From: Dreissena polymorpha
Taxonomy: Eukaryota > Mollusca > Bivalvia > Myida > Dreissenidae
Direction: 5' to 3'
DNA: 64,000 nt
Assembly (NCBI RefSeq): GCF_020536995.1
Contig: NC_068365.1
Location: forward strand, 33,123,067-33,187,066
Shown: piece after piece, positions 24,701 through 34,268 of the stretch
Layout of the letters: the number at the start of each line of letters is the position of its first letter
How positions within the stretch are numbered: position 1 is the first letter of the stretch
Made by a program: the position numbers and the translations under genes
Notes under the pieces: generated by a model
Told to the model about the DNA's origin: nothing
Databases searched by the model: none
What the model saw: the letters and a program-made list of their open reading frames with translations, nothing else

Positions 24701-27700
24701 CAGAACCCGGCTCAATATTTTTATAGGATATGCCCTACTTTGACTGGTTACTTCAAGTCTTTGCAGGATTTCCCCTCCCTGGACTGGTTCCTCCAACTTT
24801 CAGGATTTCCGACTGGTTTCTCCAACTTTTCAGGATTTCCATTCCCTTGACTGGTTCCGCAAACTTTTCAGGACTTCCTGTCCCTTGACTGGTTTCTCAC
24901 ACTTTTCCAGGATTTCCCCTCCCTTGACTGGTTCCTCCAACTTTCAAGATTTCACTTCCTTTGACTGGTTTCTCCAACTTTTTTAGGATTTTCCCGCCCT
25001 AGATTGGTTCCTGGAATACTGCTATGGTGGTCCCGCCCCAGAGGGGTCTATGGTTCAGCGGTGTTGCAATGTTACTGCCGAGAATGTGAATAGCTTGATA
25101 CAGGAGTTCCCCATCCCATACACTCATGTGAAGTCACACTTGACTGCTCTCACGAACGAATCGAAGGGACGGATAGCTTCATATGAGAGGAAATTGGATA
25201 CAGTGATTTGGTAAGAGCTTGCATCAGGCTTACTGAAGACCAAAATCACAGATCTGGGTCCATATTTACCTAACCATTGTAAGACTTAAGAATAATAAGT
25301 CTTTTACTCAAAAAAATACCTCAGAGTTTGCGTATTAACAGGCTAAATAATGGTGTTGATATCATTATCATATTGTTCTAAACAATAAAAATAATTATAT
25401 AATTATAGCTGTTAACCCTTTTAGCGCGGGAACCGAATTTTAAAGGCCTTTGCAAACAGTTTGGATCCTGATCAGACGCCACAAAACGTGGCGTCTGATC
25501 AGGATCTAAACTGTTTGCTATTCTGATAGTGGTCTTTGTAAAAAAAGTTAAGAAAATGATGATTTTAGAAATTCAGCAGACACCAATTTAGCAGACGACA
25601 AATATCCCAGCATTCAAAGGGTAAACTGTCATGCTAGACATTACTATCATGTAGTTTTAGTGCATCACAGTTTTTGGAATATTCTTAAACCCATTTATGC
25701 CTAGTGGGCTCTCCCATCCTTCTAAATTGGATCAATTTATATCCAAAATTAGGGATGTCTAGTATATTTATTTCTATATTTAGAATATTTCCTACAGAAA
25801 TTCCTGTAAGCAAACAGTGCAGACCCATGCATCATTCCGCGTCTCATCTGGGTCTTCGCTGTTTGCCAAGGCTTTTTTTCTAGACGCTAGTCATAAATGG
25901 GTTAATTTCAGACTTTCGTTAAAACAGTGGTTGGTGTATATACTGGCCCTGGAGCCTGTAGAAGTAATATTACCAATTTCTGTGCACAAACCCAATTGAT
26001 TAGTTGATTTCTGTAATTCTATTATTTTATGATTCCCTTTATATGGGTTGAAAAAAATCAGGCACACATGTCAAGCATCATAAGACAATTTGTAATCTGT
26101 ACTACTCATGTCCCTAACTCAAAGGTCAAGGCAACAATTAGAGGTCAATGTCAAGGTAACACTTAGAGGTCAACATCAATGTAACACTTAGAGGTCAACA
26201 TCAAGGTAACAATAAGAGGTCAACATAAAGGTAACAATTTAAGGTCAGCAACAAGGTAACAATTAGAGGTCAACATCAAGACAACAATTAGAGGTCAACA
26301 ACAAAGTAACCATTAGAGGTCAGCAGCAATGTAGCAATAAGGGGTCAACATCAAGGATGCATTTAGAGGTCAATATCAAGGTCACAATTAGAGGTCAACA
26401 TCAAGGTTACAATAAGAGGTCAACATCAAGGTAACAATAAGAGGTCAACATCAAGGTAACAATTAGAGGTCAACATAAAGGTAACAATTAGAGGGGGTCA
26501 ACATCAAGGTAACAATTAGAGGTCAACATCAAGGTAACAATTAGAGGTCAACATCATGGTCACAATTTGAGATCAACGTTTTTAGACAAATGTTGAATGG
26601 GGGGGGGGCATCCATGCCCTATGTACACATGCCTTGCCTTTTTGATTCTTTGCACGTTCTTTAATATATCGGAGAATATTGATGATATTGTTTATTTGTT
26701 GTGAGCAAAAGATATACATGTATCGTTAATTCCCTAAAAAAGGACCAGAAGCCATAAAATTGCATGAGAATAGCGATTTGACCAAAAAAAAATAATTTCT
26801 GTTTTATTTTCTATGCAAAATAAATTGTTTTACTGTTGAATGTTTATTCTATAAGATCTATGACATAATGGTTGAATACGTGTGATTATTTGATAAGGCA
26901 ATCTTGGATGACAAATTAAAAAGTCAAGATACAAGGATTTCAAATAACACATTAGGGCTCCAGTGGCCCAAAATTTTCTTTTGACAGATTTATGGTTAAC
27001 ACATAAATTCTTCACATTTTATCTGCTTTACTGGGTTTTATGAAAAAAATGTTGTAGCCAGATGAAAATTTCTGAAGCCCTATTCACTGATTGGAACAAT
27101 TTGAAAGTTCCCTATTTGATGTAAATTTTGGGGTGTTTTTTGTTACAGGGAATTATCTGATAAAAAAGTGGGTACATGTTATTCAGTTTAAAAAAAACCA
27201 TCTGCTGTTTGTTAGGTGGTACGACGAACTGAAGTGCACTGAAGTGGACGAGGTTATAACAAGACGTGTCCAGGCAGGGGAAGAGATTACTCTGCCTAAT
27301 GGCAAGCTTCTGGAACGTCTTCTGGCGATCAAGATGTATCGAGAGGGTCTGCAGCAAAACAGCTACGGTTACGGTGAAAATGGGAAGGAGAGAAAGACAG
27401 ACGAGACCAAGGCGCCATTCTTCAAGGAGTTGTTGCCCTTGGGACAGAAAAAGATGGACGCTATTAGGTCAGCATTATTGTTTTGTGTTTGTCTCTTACT
27501 GATGTCGAAAAAGTTGTGTCATGCTTTTTTGCCAAATTGTGAAGAATTGTTTTCTTTGCAGATTTTCACACAGATTGATATGCTTTGATGAATTCCAAGC
27601 AGTTGTGTACACACTTTCCAAGGAATATGCAAACCTAAGTGCAGTTTGCCTGTTGTATTTGCTAATTTGTTGTTTTTGCTAATATTAGAAAATTTTAATT

Positions 27701-30700
27701 ACCTCTTGTTATGATTCTTTAACTCACTTGAATGGACATTGGTTTAGAATAGGTTTTTATCCCACAAAGAAATTCAAAATTCAATTTGGACAAAAAGAAG
27801 CAGGCCATGGCTGTTATTAGTGGCTCTAAACCCTTTACCACTTAGATTCGTATTTTGACGCCTTTGTAGTCCCTTAGATCGTTGTATTTAATTGAAGACC
27901 TTTCTTACTAGATTCAAGTTTTAAAGGCTTTATTTCCAACCCTTAAATACCGATGAGCAGCAAACAGCATAAAACCTGAACAGACTGCAAGTTACTTGCT
28001 GGCTGTTCTGGTTTTATGCTGTTTGCTCATAGCAATTTTCACTTTGCATCTGAGTGGGAAAGGGTAATATGTCATGTCTATTTACGGTATTTTTTATTTA
28101 GCCTCTCTCTGGAGTCCCCAATAGTTGTGATAGGGGACGCGTCTGGCTCGATGCAAGTGGCGATAAGAACAAGTTCCATCATCGCAGGCCTGCTGACAGC
28201 AATATGTCAGGCTCAACTCGTGTTCTTCAACACTGAAAATATCGTCCCTCCATATGTACCTAAGAACATTGAAGAGGTAATCATAAATCGACGATCTGGG
28301 CCAGTATTCAGGAAGCTTCATTGGGAAGTCTTAACTTAAGATGCAGTTTAAGACTGATTTCATATCAAATATTCAGAATGTCAATGTCAAATCCATTGGT
28401 TAACGCTCACAGGATGATAAAATAAGAACCATGTTTATGTCCCCCACCACCATAGTGGGGGACATATTATTTTTGCCCTGTCTGTTGGTCTGTCTGTTGG
28501 TTTGCGCCAACTTTAACATTTTGCAATAACTTTTGCTATATTGAAGATAGCAACTTCATATTTGGCATGCATGTGTATCTCATGGAGCTGCACATTTTGA
28601 GTGGTAAAAGGTCATGGTCATCCTTCAAGGTCAAAGGTCAAAAAACTAAATCGAAGCGGCACAGAAGAGGACATTGTGTTTCTGACAAACACATTTCTTG
28701 TTAGCATTTTTTTTTCATTTAAATTTTAACAAGACCTGAAACACTCAATAGTCATACTCACTTTCTACAAAATTGTGCAAAGTTTAGGAGTATTCCCCTC
28801 AAGAACTTTGTGTATTTGGGCTCAGTGGCTCATACTTAAGTCACAAATAGTTTACTCAAGACTTTAATCAAGGTGATGTAACATTCTTCACATAACACTC
28901 TTTATTAAATGGTTGTGTTTAACTTGCAATGTGGTGTTTCATCAACTATATGCGATATCACATAAGTATAAACATAAAATACATTATAGTTTTTTTTCAC
29001 AACTTAAAACAGTGATATACCAATTATTTACGTGTGATATCTTCCTATAAACCACTAGAAAGCATACAATACCATGAGTCTAATTTTTATTTTTATTTTC
29101 ACATTATTTGCTCAAAATAAAAAAATGGCTAAAAGATTTTTAAATTGCACCATCAATATTAAAAATAATATGTAAATATATGAGAATCACTCTGGAAAAA
29201 TGAGCCTATATGCATGTAGGTAACGTGTCATCCAATATTAGCCTGTACAGTCTAATCAGGAACAACAATTTCAACATTAATGAAGTTTTTTTGTTTAAAT
29301 GAAGTTTCTTCTAAACATAAAATCCATTCTAGGCGGAAAGTGTCGTCCTTGATAAGCCTGTGAAGACTACACAGGCTTATCTTTGACGACAACACGTACA
29401 TGCATTAAGTCCCGTTTCTGAGAGCATAGGTTGTATTATTCACCATATTGGTGGTAAAATTAAAAAATATTTTAGCAAATTTTGTGTTAAGCCCCATTTT
29501 CCCAGAGCAACGCTCAATCATACTTTTTATGCTCCCCCAAATTTTGTTGGGTGGGAGCATACAGTCGCTGCTTTGTCTGTCCGTCCAAGTGTCTGTCCTT
29601 GAACAATTTTCGTCCGGGCTATTTCTCAGCAACAAATGACCGGAATTCAATGGAACTTTATGGGAAGCTTCACTACCAAGAGAAGATGTGCAAATTATCA
29701 GCGGTTCTGGTCAGATGATTTTTCACAGAGTTATGGCCCTTTGAAATTTTCTAAATAAAAAAATTCTTGTCCCCCCAACTACTGTGCCCTCAAGACGTTT
29801 CCTTTTATCTGAATATATACATGTAGTGCAATATTGTGACAAAAAAAAAACTTTGGGGAGCATCACCTGTCTCCGACCGTTTCTTGTTTTAATGCAGGTT
29901 CTAAACCTAGCTGTTGAGATGCAGGCAGGAGGTGGTACAACCCCTGCAGCCAGTCTATGGCCTTTTTATGAAAAAAAGGAGGTCGTGAAGACGTTCATCA
30001 TTGTGACTGATGAAGAAGAGAATGGCCAGAGTCATGGCGATAAGTAAGAAAACCCGTTTCCTAGTAACCATTTACTACTTGCATACGCATTTTGTTGTGT
30101 TTGTACGGAAATTTCTTTCTAGATTTGTTTAAATTTTGTTTAAATTTAATTTAATTAAATTTGTTTAAGTTATGATTTTTTTCTTCTAGATTTAAGTTTT
30201 AAAGGGTTATTTTCCATCATTAAGGTACTGATGAGCAGCAGACAGCATTAAACTGAACTTCTAGTTATTTGCAATCTGTTCAGGTTTTATGCTGTTTTCT
30301 GCTCATCAGTATCTTGGGATTAGCATTGAAAGTTTTAAAATTTAATCAAGTAACACAGGTTTTTAATTTAATTTGATTTTCTAAAAAGACTAAGTGAGTG
30401 GGTCTGAGTGGTTAAATATAAGTGGTAGAGTTAAGGGAACCTCCTCAAAGATACTTTCAATTTCCCCCCGGCTTCTTCAAAGAAGCGCATACAAATTTAA
30501 TTGAACTAATGGTTCCTCAAGGTATTGTCTGTTAACTTCAGACCCAAATATAATAAATGTCTACAGCAATAATATGAGCCGCGTTCTGAGAAAACTGGGC
30601 TTAATGCATGTGCTTAAAGTGTGGTCATAGATTAGCCTGTGCAGGTTGCACAGGCTAATCAGGTACGACACTTTCCGCTTTTATGACATTTTTAGTTCAA

Positions 30701-31268
30701 GGAAGTTCCTCCTTACCGAAAATCAAGTTTAGGCAGAAAGTGTTGTCCCTGATTAGGCACATGCATTAAGCCCAGTTTTCTCAGAACAAGGCTCATATTA
30801 TCAACATATGCAACTTATTTGAGCATTCAAATGTCTTTACAATGAAGACATATATTAAAGGGTTAACAAGTCACATGAATAACTTGATCTAAAAAAATTA
30901 ACATCTATTAACTTATCTGGCAGTTAAAAGTTTTTAGAAACAAGGCCCTTAGCTGGGTTTTTTGCCACTTTAGCTTCCATGGCCTGTACCAGAAGTACCA
31001 CGACGAAGTGTACCCAGCGAAGCTCGTCTTCGTCTCATTCTTCCATAATCAGAATTCTCGCGGTGATATGGTACCCAAATTGGAAGCCAACGGCCACAAA
31101 CCAATGCGGTTCATTTTCGACTTTGCCCGACCAGATTTGACGAAGCTGGACAAGATGTTTGGAATGCTTGTGTCTGGGACGACTAATTTTGATGACGAAA
31201 TACGCCAGGTACAGTTGGATATGAAGAGCGGGCGCCTGGCGAAAGTTTTTGAAAAAATGGAGATTTGA
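18718..31268 (+). CDS. Ro60-like RNA-binding protein: RGG box, helical middle region, von Willebrand A domain (591 aa, 9 exons)
   Basis: Exons: 18718-18757, 20874-21116, 22922-23175, 23657-23803, 24987-25210, 27216-27467, 28102-28276, 29898-30043 and 30974-31268 (TGA at 31266). They total 1776 nt. All introns are GT-AG and phases agree (1,1,0,0,2,2,0,2), with no in-frame stop. Residues about 1-30 are an RGG/RG box (MRGRGRGRGRGGRGR start), typical of RNA binding. Residues about 80-380 are mainly helical (for example ALAAAWARHDYELADAFLQ and DFPALDWFLEYCYGG). Residues about 385-585 form a vWA domain with MIDAS motif GDASGSM, a later GGGTTP threonine and VTDEEEN aspartate. GGGTTP...FIIVTDEE and YPAKLVFVSFF parallel human Ro60 (PAGGT...FIVFTDNE, IPAKLIV). 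Ro60 binds misfolded small RNAs and Y RNAs; a TROVE-like role for the helical part is inferred, not seen. ATG 18718 was chosen because it opens the RGG box in frame. Human Ro60 is 538 residues. Confidence 0.85.
18779..19268 (-). mobile_element. TTAA-flanked TIR element carrying a tRNA-like sequence, copy 1 (intron 1)
   Basis: Flanked by TTAA on both sides (18775-18778 and 19269-19272). The left end GGGGCCTTTTCACAGATTTT and the right end, reverse-complemented, GGGATCTTTTCACGGTTTGG form terminal inverted repeats. On the minus strand around 18905-18990 lies a tRNA-like patch with an A-box-like ATAGCCGAGAGGG. About 490 bp, no protein coding. Copies 2 and 3 lie at about 19580 and 34796. Confidence 0.75.
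19285..19365. mobile_element. MITE family A, partial copy
   Basis: Contains GGGAAAACGGGGCGTAATGC and GTCTGTGCAGTCCGC, matching one outer arm of family A. The rest is absent. It lies between two TTAA/tRNA elements in intron 1. Confidence 0.65.
19580..20067 (+). mobile_element. TTAA-type TIR element carrying a tRNA-like sequence, copy 2 (intron 1)
   Basis: The left end (TAGCCTTTTGAGTTTTGG) is eroded. The right end is TCTGTGAAAAGGCCCGT followed by TTAA (20068-20071). The tRNA-like core at 19868-19935 has an A-box-like GAGCGGAGTGGTCTAAG and the B-box GGTTCGAGCCC. Orientation is opposite to copy 1, giving an inverted pair 300 bp apart. Confidence 0.7.
20455..20530 (+). mobile_element. Possible SINE fragment
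   Basis: GGATTCGAACCCC at about 20509 matches a pol III B box; the sequence before it is only loosely tRNA-like. No second copy was seen in the window. Confidence 0.3.
21104..22690. repeat. 30-bp minisatellite spanning the exon 2 splice donor (about 52 units)
   Basis: Unit GTATGTATGATTGAGTAGAC + ATAGTGCAGA, with GTACGTATG and ACAC/GCGC variants. The first unit is the real exon/intron boundary: exon 2 ends ...ATAGTGCAGA at 21116 and the intron starts GTATGT at 21117. The array therefore copies the 5' splice site plus the last bases of the exon. A 180-bp higher-order period is visible (21691-21870 recurs at 21871-22050). The distal units carry inserts (ATACAGTGATACTAGGC, twice). All three minus-strand frames are open only because the 30-bp unit has no stop there. 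Confidence 0.95.
22690..22892 (+). mobile_element. MITE family B, copy 2 (intron 2)
   Basis: Contains GCAAACAGCATAAAATC, then GTTTTATGCTGTTTGCTGC, TTTAAGGGTTAGAAATAAAG and a terminal TGGTAAAGGGTTAA, as in the 8.3-kb copy. It sits directly after the minisatellite, and its left end is fused to the last unit. Confidence 0.75.
24432..24716. mobile_element. MITE family A, degenerate copies (intron 4)
   Basis: GCGTTCTGGGAAACTGGGCT opens and CACAGAACGGGGCTCA closes a diverged copy (24432-24652). A second half-copy follows to 24716 (TTTTCACAGAACCCGGCTCA). Confidence 0.65.
24726..24986 (+). repeat. About 38-bp minisatellite spanning the exon 5 splice acceptor (7 units)
   Basis: Units of the type GGATTTCCCCTCCCTTGACT + GGTTCCTCCAACTTTCA. 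The last repetition is the genuine junction: CCAACTTTTTTAG ends the intron at 24986 and exon 5 begins GATTTTCCCGCCCTAGATTG at 24987. Each upstream unit thus copies the pyrimidine tract, the AG and the first seven or so codons (DFP-LDWFL). Units are more diverged than those of the donor array. Confidence 0.9.
25413..25624. mobile_element. MITE family D (TTAACCCTTTTAGCG...AAAGGGTAA)
   Basis: TTAACCCTTTTAGCGCGGG opens and CATTCAAAGGGTAA closes. Inside is a strong hairpin (GCAAACAGTTTGGATCCTGA / TCAGGATCTAAACTGTTTGC) with inner arms CAGACGCCAC/GTGGCGTCTG. Intron 5. Confidence 0.75.
25686..25906 (-). mobile_element. MITE family C, copy 1 (intron 5)
   Basis: Inverted ends ACCCATTTATGCCTAGTGGG and AGTCATAAATGGGTTA; interior GCGTCTCATCTGGGTCTTCG next to GCTGTTTGCC. 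The same family occurs in the other orientation at 32228-32458. Confidence 0.75.
26118..26578 (+). repeat. 25-bp minisatellite (AAGGTAACAATTAGAGGTCA type), intron 5
   Basis: About 18 units of AAGGTAACAATTAGAGGTCA + ACATC with point variants. A run of nine G follows at about 26600. Unlike the two splice-junction arrays it lies well inside the intron. Confidence 0.92.
27823..28066 (-). mobile_element. MITE family B, copy 3 (intron 6)
   Basis: Full-length and inverted relative to the first copy: AACCCTTTACCACTTAGATT at one end, GAGTGGGAAAGGGTAA at the other. It ends about 35 bp before the exon 7 acceptor at 28101. Confidence 0.8.
28436..28712 (+). mobile_element. Dispersed repeat with hairpin head (TGTCCCCCACC...GGGGGACA), intron 7
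   Basis: Starts ATGTCCCCCACCACC / GTGGGGGACATA, then CTGTCTGTTGGTCTG, GCAATAACTTTTGCTATATT, AAGGTCAAAGGTCA, and ends CATTTCTTGTT. Same architecture as 32882-33165 with high similarity in the body. Confidence 0.65.
29195..29430. mobile_element. MITE family A, diverged copy (intron 7)
   Basis: ATTAGCCTGTACAGTC, GGCGGAAAGTGTCGTC, CTACACAGGCTTATC and TGCATTAAGTCCCGTTTCTG mark the family A arms. Confidence 0.7.
29525..29888 (+). mobile_element. Dispersed repeat with hairpin head (ATGCTCCCCC...GGGAGCAT), reaching the exon 8 acceptor
   Basis: Head hairpin TATGCTCCCCCAAAT / GGGTGGGAGCATA, then a GTCTGTCCGTCC run. The end GGGAGCATCACCTGTCTCCG is followed by TTTCTTGTTTTAATGCAG, the last G being 29897, immediately before exon 8. 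The element's pyrimidine-rich tail therefore appears to serve as the acceptor's polypyrimidine tract. Confidence 0.65.
30175..30420 (+). mobile_element. MITE family B, diverged copy 4 (intron 8)
   Basis: GATGAGCAGCAGACAGCATT and CAGGTTTTATGCTGTTTTCT with the flanking family B body. Confidence 0.6.
30568..30797. mobile_element. MITE family A copy (intron 8)
   Basis: GCGTTCTGAGAAAACTGGGC opens and CCCAGTTTTCTCAGAACAAG closes. Inner arms are TAGCCTGTGCAGGTTGCACA and GGCAGAAAGTGTTGTCCCTG. Confidence 0.8.
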
Positions 31269-31298
31269 GGTCAGAACCCATGTTCATAAAGCTTCGTT

Positions 31299-31681
31299 CA
31301 GGTTTTTTTTCCACTTTTTGGGAAGATAGCCCATGGCTTTGTATTTGGGAATTTTATCTGCATTTTCATGAAATTGGGAAAATAAATTCATTAGCCTTTT
31401 TTTTCCACACGAAAAGTCCACAGACAAGGGAAATACTTAATTTGATATAACTCTTTATAATCATTCAAATTAAAAAAAAAAATCATATAATACTTTGTTT
31501 GAGGTAATTGAATTAAAATTGAGATAAAATACACATTAGACACTTCTTTCTAAAAAAAAAAAAAAAAATTTCTTTTTTTGTAAATTGGGAATTTTTTGCC
31601 ACATTTTGGGAAAAAAGTAAACTTTTTGGGATTGGGAACATAGCCGAATTTCGGCTATAAAATCGGCCAAAAAAAACCCTG
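31299..31681. mobile_element. CAGG-ended TIR element with 5-bp duplication, 30 bp after the Ro60-like stop codon
   Basis: Left end CAGGTTTTTTTTCCA; right end, reverse-complemented, CAGGGTTTTTTTTGGC. TCGTT flanks both sides (31294-31298 and 31682-31686). It starts 30 bp past the TGA at 31266-31268. The first AATAAA after the stop (31381) is inside it, so part of the 3' UTR and perhaps the poly(A) signal come from the element. Confidence 0.6.
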
Positions 31682-31759
31682 TCGTTATTTTAACTATTTT
31701 AAGTATATATATATTCATGACAACTACCAAGAGTCTGAGGTAATTTAATACGTATTTTT

Positions 31760-31995
31760 ATGCCCCCCTTAAAAGAAGAGGGGGTATATTGTTTTGCACA
31801 TGTCGGTCGGTCCATCTGTTGGTCCGTCCATCAAATGGTTTCTGGATGATAACTCAAGAATGCTTAGGCCTAGGATCATGAAACTTCATAGGTACATTGC
31901 TTGTGACTGGCAGATGACCTCTATTGATTTTCAGGTCACTAGGTCAAAGGTCAAGGTCATGTTTTGGGGGCATATGTGTCCGACCGGAACACTTG
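31760..31995 (+). mobile_element. Dispersed repeat with hairpin head (ATGCCCCCCTT...AGAGGGGGTAT)
   Basis: Head ATGCCCCCCTTAAAAG / GAGGGGGTATAT, then GTCGGTCGGTCCATC, GATGATAACTCAAGAATGC, ATCATGAAACTTCATAGG and AGGTCAAAGGTCAAGGTCA. A body known to recur in bivalve DNA. Confidence 0.65.
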
Positions 31996-32227
31996 CTTAC
32001 ATTAAATTGTCTTTAAATACTTTATATTGCTGAGATGTTAGGTATCGTATCTCATTATTAACATAAATCTTTGGATACAGTTCAAAAAGAAAAATGTGAT
32101 AAGAAAGTCAATGTTTTTGCTCGAGGAACCGTGAATACCCACACAGGATATTCCTCTTATTCCAAATTATTATGTTCAAGTTTTAAGTATTTACACCATT
32201 CAAAACGGTTAATTGTGAAATTATAAT

Positions 32228-32458
32228 TTTAACCATATATGCCTAGCGTCTAGAAAAAAAGGCCTTGGCAAACAGTGTTAACCCAGATGAGACGCTGCAT
32301 GATGCGGCGTCTCATCAGGATCTGCGCTGTTTGCTTAATGGAATTTCTGTAAGAAATATTCTAAATATAGAAATAAATATACTAGACATCCATAGTTTTG
32401 GAAATTAATTGATCCAATTTAAAAGGATGGGAGAGTCCACTAGGCATAAATGGGTAAA
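32228..32458 (+). mobile_element. MITE family C, copy 2
   Basis: Begins AACCATATATGCCTAGCG and ends GGCATAAATGGGTAAA. Inner hairpin GACGCTGCATGATGCGGCGT. Counterpart of 25686-25906. Confidence 0.75.
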
Positions 32459-32881
32459 TCAACTATATCATGGCTTCATTGTTCAAGACCATGACCAAGA
32501 CCAATGGGCAGGTGCCATACATGATACTCAACTTACTTTTTTAAATTGTGTCTACTATTGAGCTGTGATAACTATTGTGCACACATACATAAATTGCATC
32601 CTTTAATATTATTTCTATTGTTATAGATATTGTTATTGTTATAAATATTTATGTGGATATGTTGTTGTTTTTTCTCCTGTTATTAATAATAATTTTCAAC
32701 ACAAAACATTTGATAACTATTGTGCATTTGTTAACTGTGATAACTATTGTGCTTGTGACATTTAAATAAATGATTATTTTTTAACACAGTTCACGTTTTG
32801 TTATATTTTATTTTAAACTAAATATTTATTTTCATATTTATGAATAAATTGTTGAGCTCCTACATTAGGTTTGTTGTACTT

Positions 32882-33165
32882 TTTATGCCCCCAAAGGGTG
32901 GCATATAGTTTTTGAACTGTCCGTCAGTCTGTCTGTCCCTCAGTCAGTCTGTCCGTCTGTCCAGAAACTTCAACTTTGGTCATAACTTTTGCAATATTGA
33001 AGATAGCAACTTGATATTTGGCATGCATATGTATCTTATGGAGCTGCACATTTTGAGTGGTGAAAGGTCAAGGTCATCCTTCAAGGTAAAAGGTCCAATA
33101 TATGGCTTCAAAGTGACGCAGAAGGGGACATTGTGTTTCTGACAACACATCTCTTGTTCTTGCAG
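32882..33165 (+). mobile_element. Dispersed repeat with hairpin head (ATGCCCCCAAAGG)
   Basis: TATGCCCCCAAAGGGTGGCA head, CAGTCTGTCTGTCCCTCAGT run, GCAATATTGAAGATAGCAAC body and an ACACATCTCTTGTT end, parallel to 28436-28712. Confidence 0.65.
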
Positions 33166-33204
33166 TGCCTGCACTATTTATAAAGCTATCTAGCATTTTA
33201 CATA

Positions 33205-33450
33205 TGAGCCTTAATTTGGGGAAAAGGGAGCTTTCATAACATGTAATGCATGTGCGTAAAGTGTTGTCCAAGATTAGACTGTGCAGTCCACACGGGCTTA
33301 TCAGGGAAGACACCTGCTTTTATTGTATTTTTATTTTAAAAGAATCATTTTCTTAGTAAAAATCCAGTAAAGAAAGAAAGTGTCATCCCTGGTCCATTAT
33401 AAGGGATGCACTTTACGCACATGGTGTAAGGCCAGTTTTTCAGACCGCCG
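33205..33450. mobile_element. MITE family A copy
   Basis: AATGCATGTGCGTAAAGTG, GTGCAGTCCACACGGGC and TGCACTTTACGCACATGG are family A arms; internally eroded. Confidence 0.7.
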
Positions 33451-33831
33451 ATCATCTTTTAACTATTTCAATCGTATGCAGACTGTCAGACAAACCTTCA
33501 GTGTCCCAGGACAACAGCATGTTACTCAACAAATTGGTTTAACCTATTTATTTCAGCTCGATTGCATTCCAAGCCTAAGTCTTATTTGATAGCATTTGAG
33601 TCCATTTCCAGGGAGTACTTGGTGTCCTAAGAAGAGATCTAAGTAACACTTCAACATTGAACCTGTGGCCTCCGTGTCCCTAGGCCGAAACCATATCCAG
33701 AACACCACTATCTAACATATCTAGCAATTTAGTGAGCCATTTCAAACAGCAATAGTTGCCTCATTAATATGTTTATGCAGTAAATAAACAATTATTTGGA
33801 GCTGTAATATGAAGGAATGAAACACATTTTA

Positions 33832-34268
33832 TTGTCCCCTACCGGTGAAACCGGAGGGGACTAATGGTTTGCTCTCTGTGAGTCTGTCACACTTTTCTGG
33901 ATCCTGCTATAACTTTTAAAGTTCTTTATATTTTTTCATGAAACTTGAAACATGGACAGATGGTAATATGGAGATTATGCACGTCATTTCGTTTTGTTCC
34001 TACGTCAAGAATTTTGGTTGCTATGGCAACAAATGGACTAGAAATATTGTTGAAGATGGTTGATCCTTTGATAACTTTAAAAGTTCTTCATATTTTTTCA
34101 TGAAACTTAAAAGATGGATAGATGGCAATATGAAGATTATGCAGATCATTTCATTTTGTTCCTACGTCAAGAATTCTGGTTACTATGTCAACACATAGTC
34201 TAGAAATATTGCTGAAAATGGTAGAGTTTCACCGGTAGGGGACCATATTGCTTGACAATAGTCTTGTT
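33832..34268. mobile_element. Dispersed repeat with hairpin head and internal duplication (TCCCCTACCGGTG...CACCGGTAGGGGAC)
   Basis: Outer inverted ends TGTCCCCTACCGGTGAAACC and GTTTCACCGGTAGGGGACCA. The inner unit with TTTTTCATGAAACTT and TTTTGTTCCTACGTCAAGAA occurs twice (about 33930-34055 and 34080-34210). Confidence 0.75.

Noticed and set aside
9200-26578. CRISPR array (regular 25-30-bp repeats)
   Set aside because: The repeats are contiguous minisatellites without spacers, in an intron-bearing animal genome.
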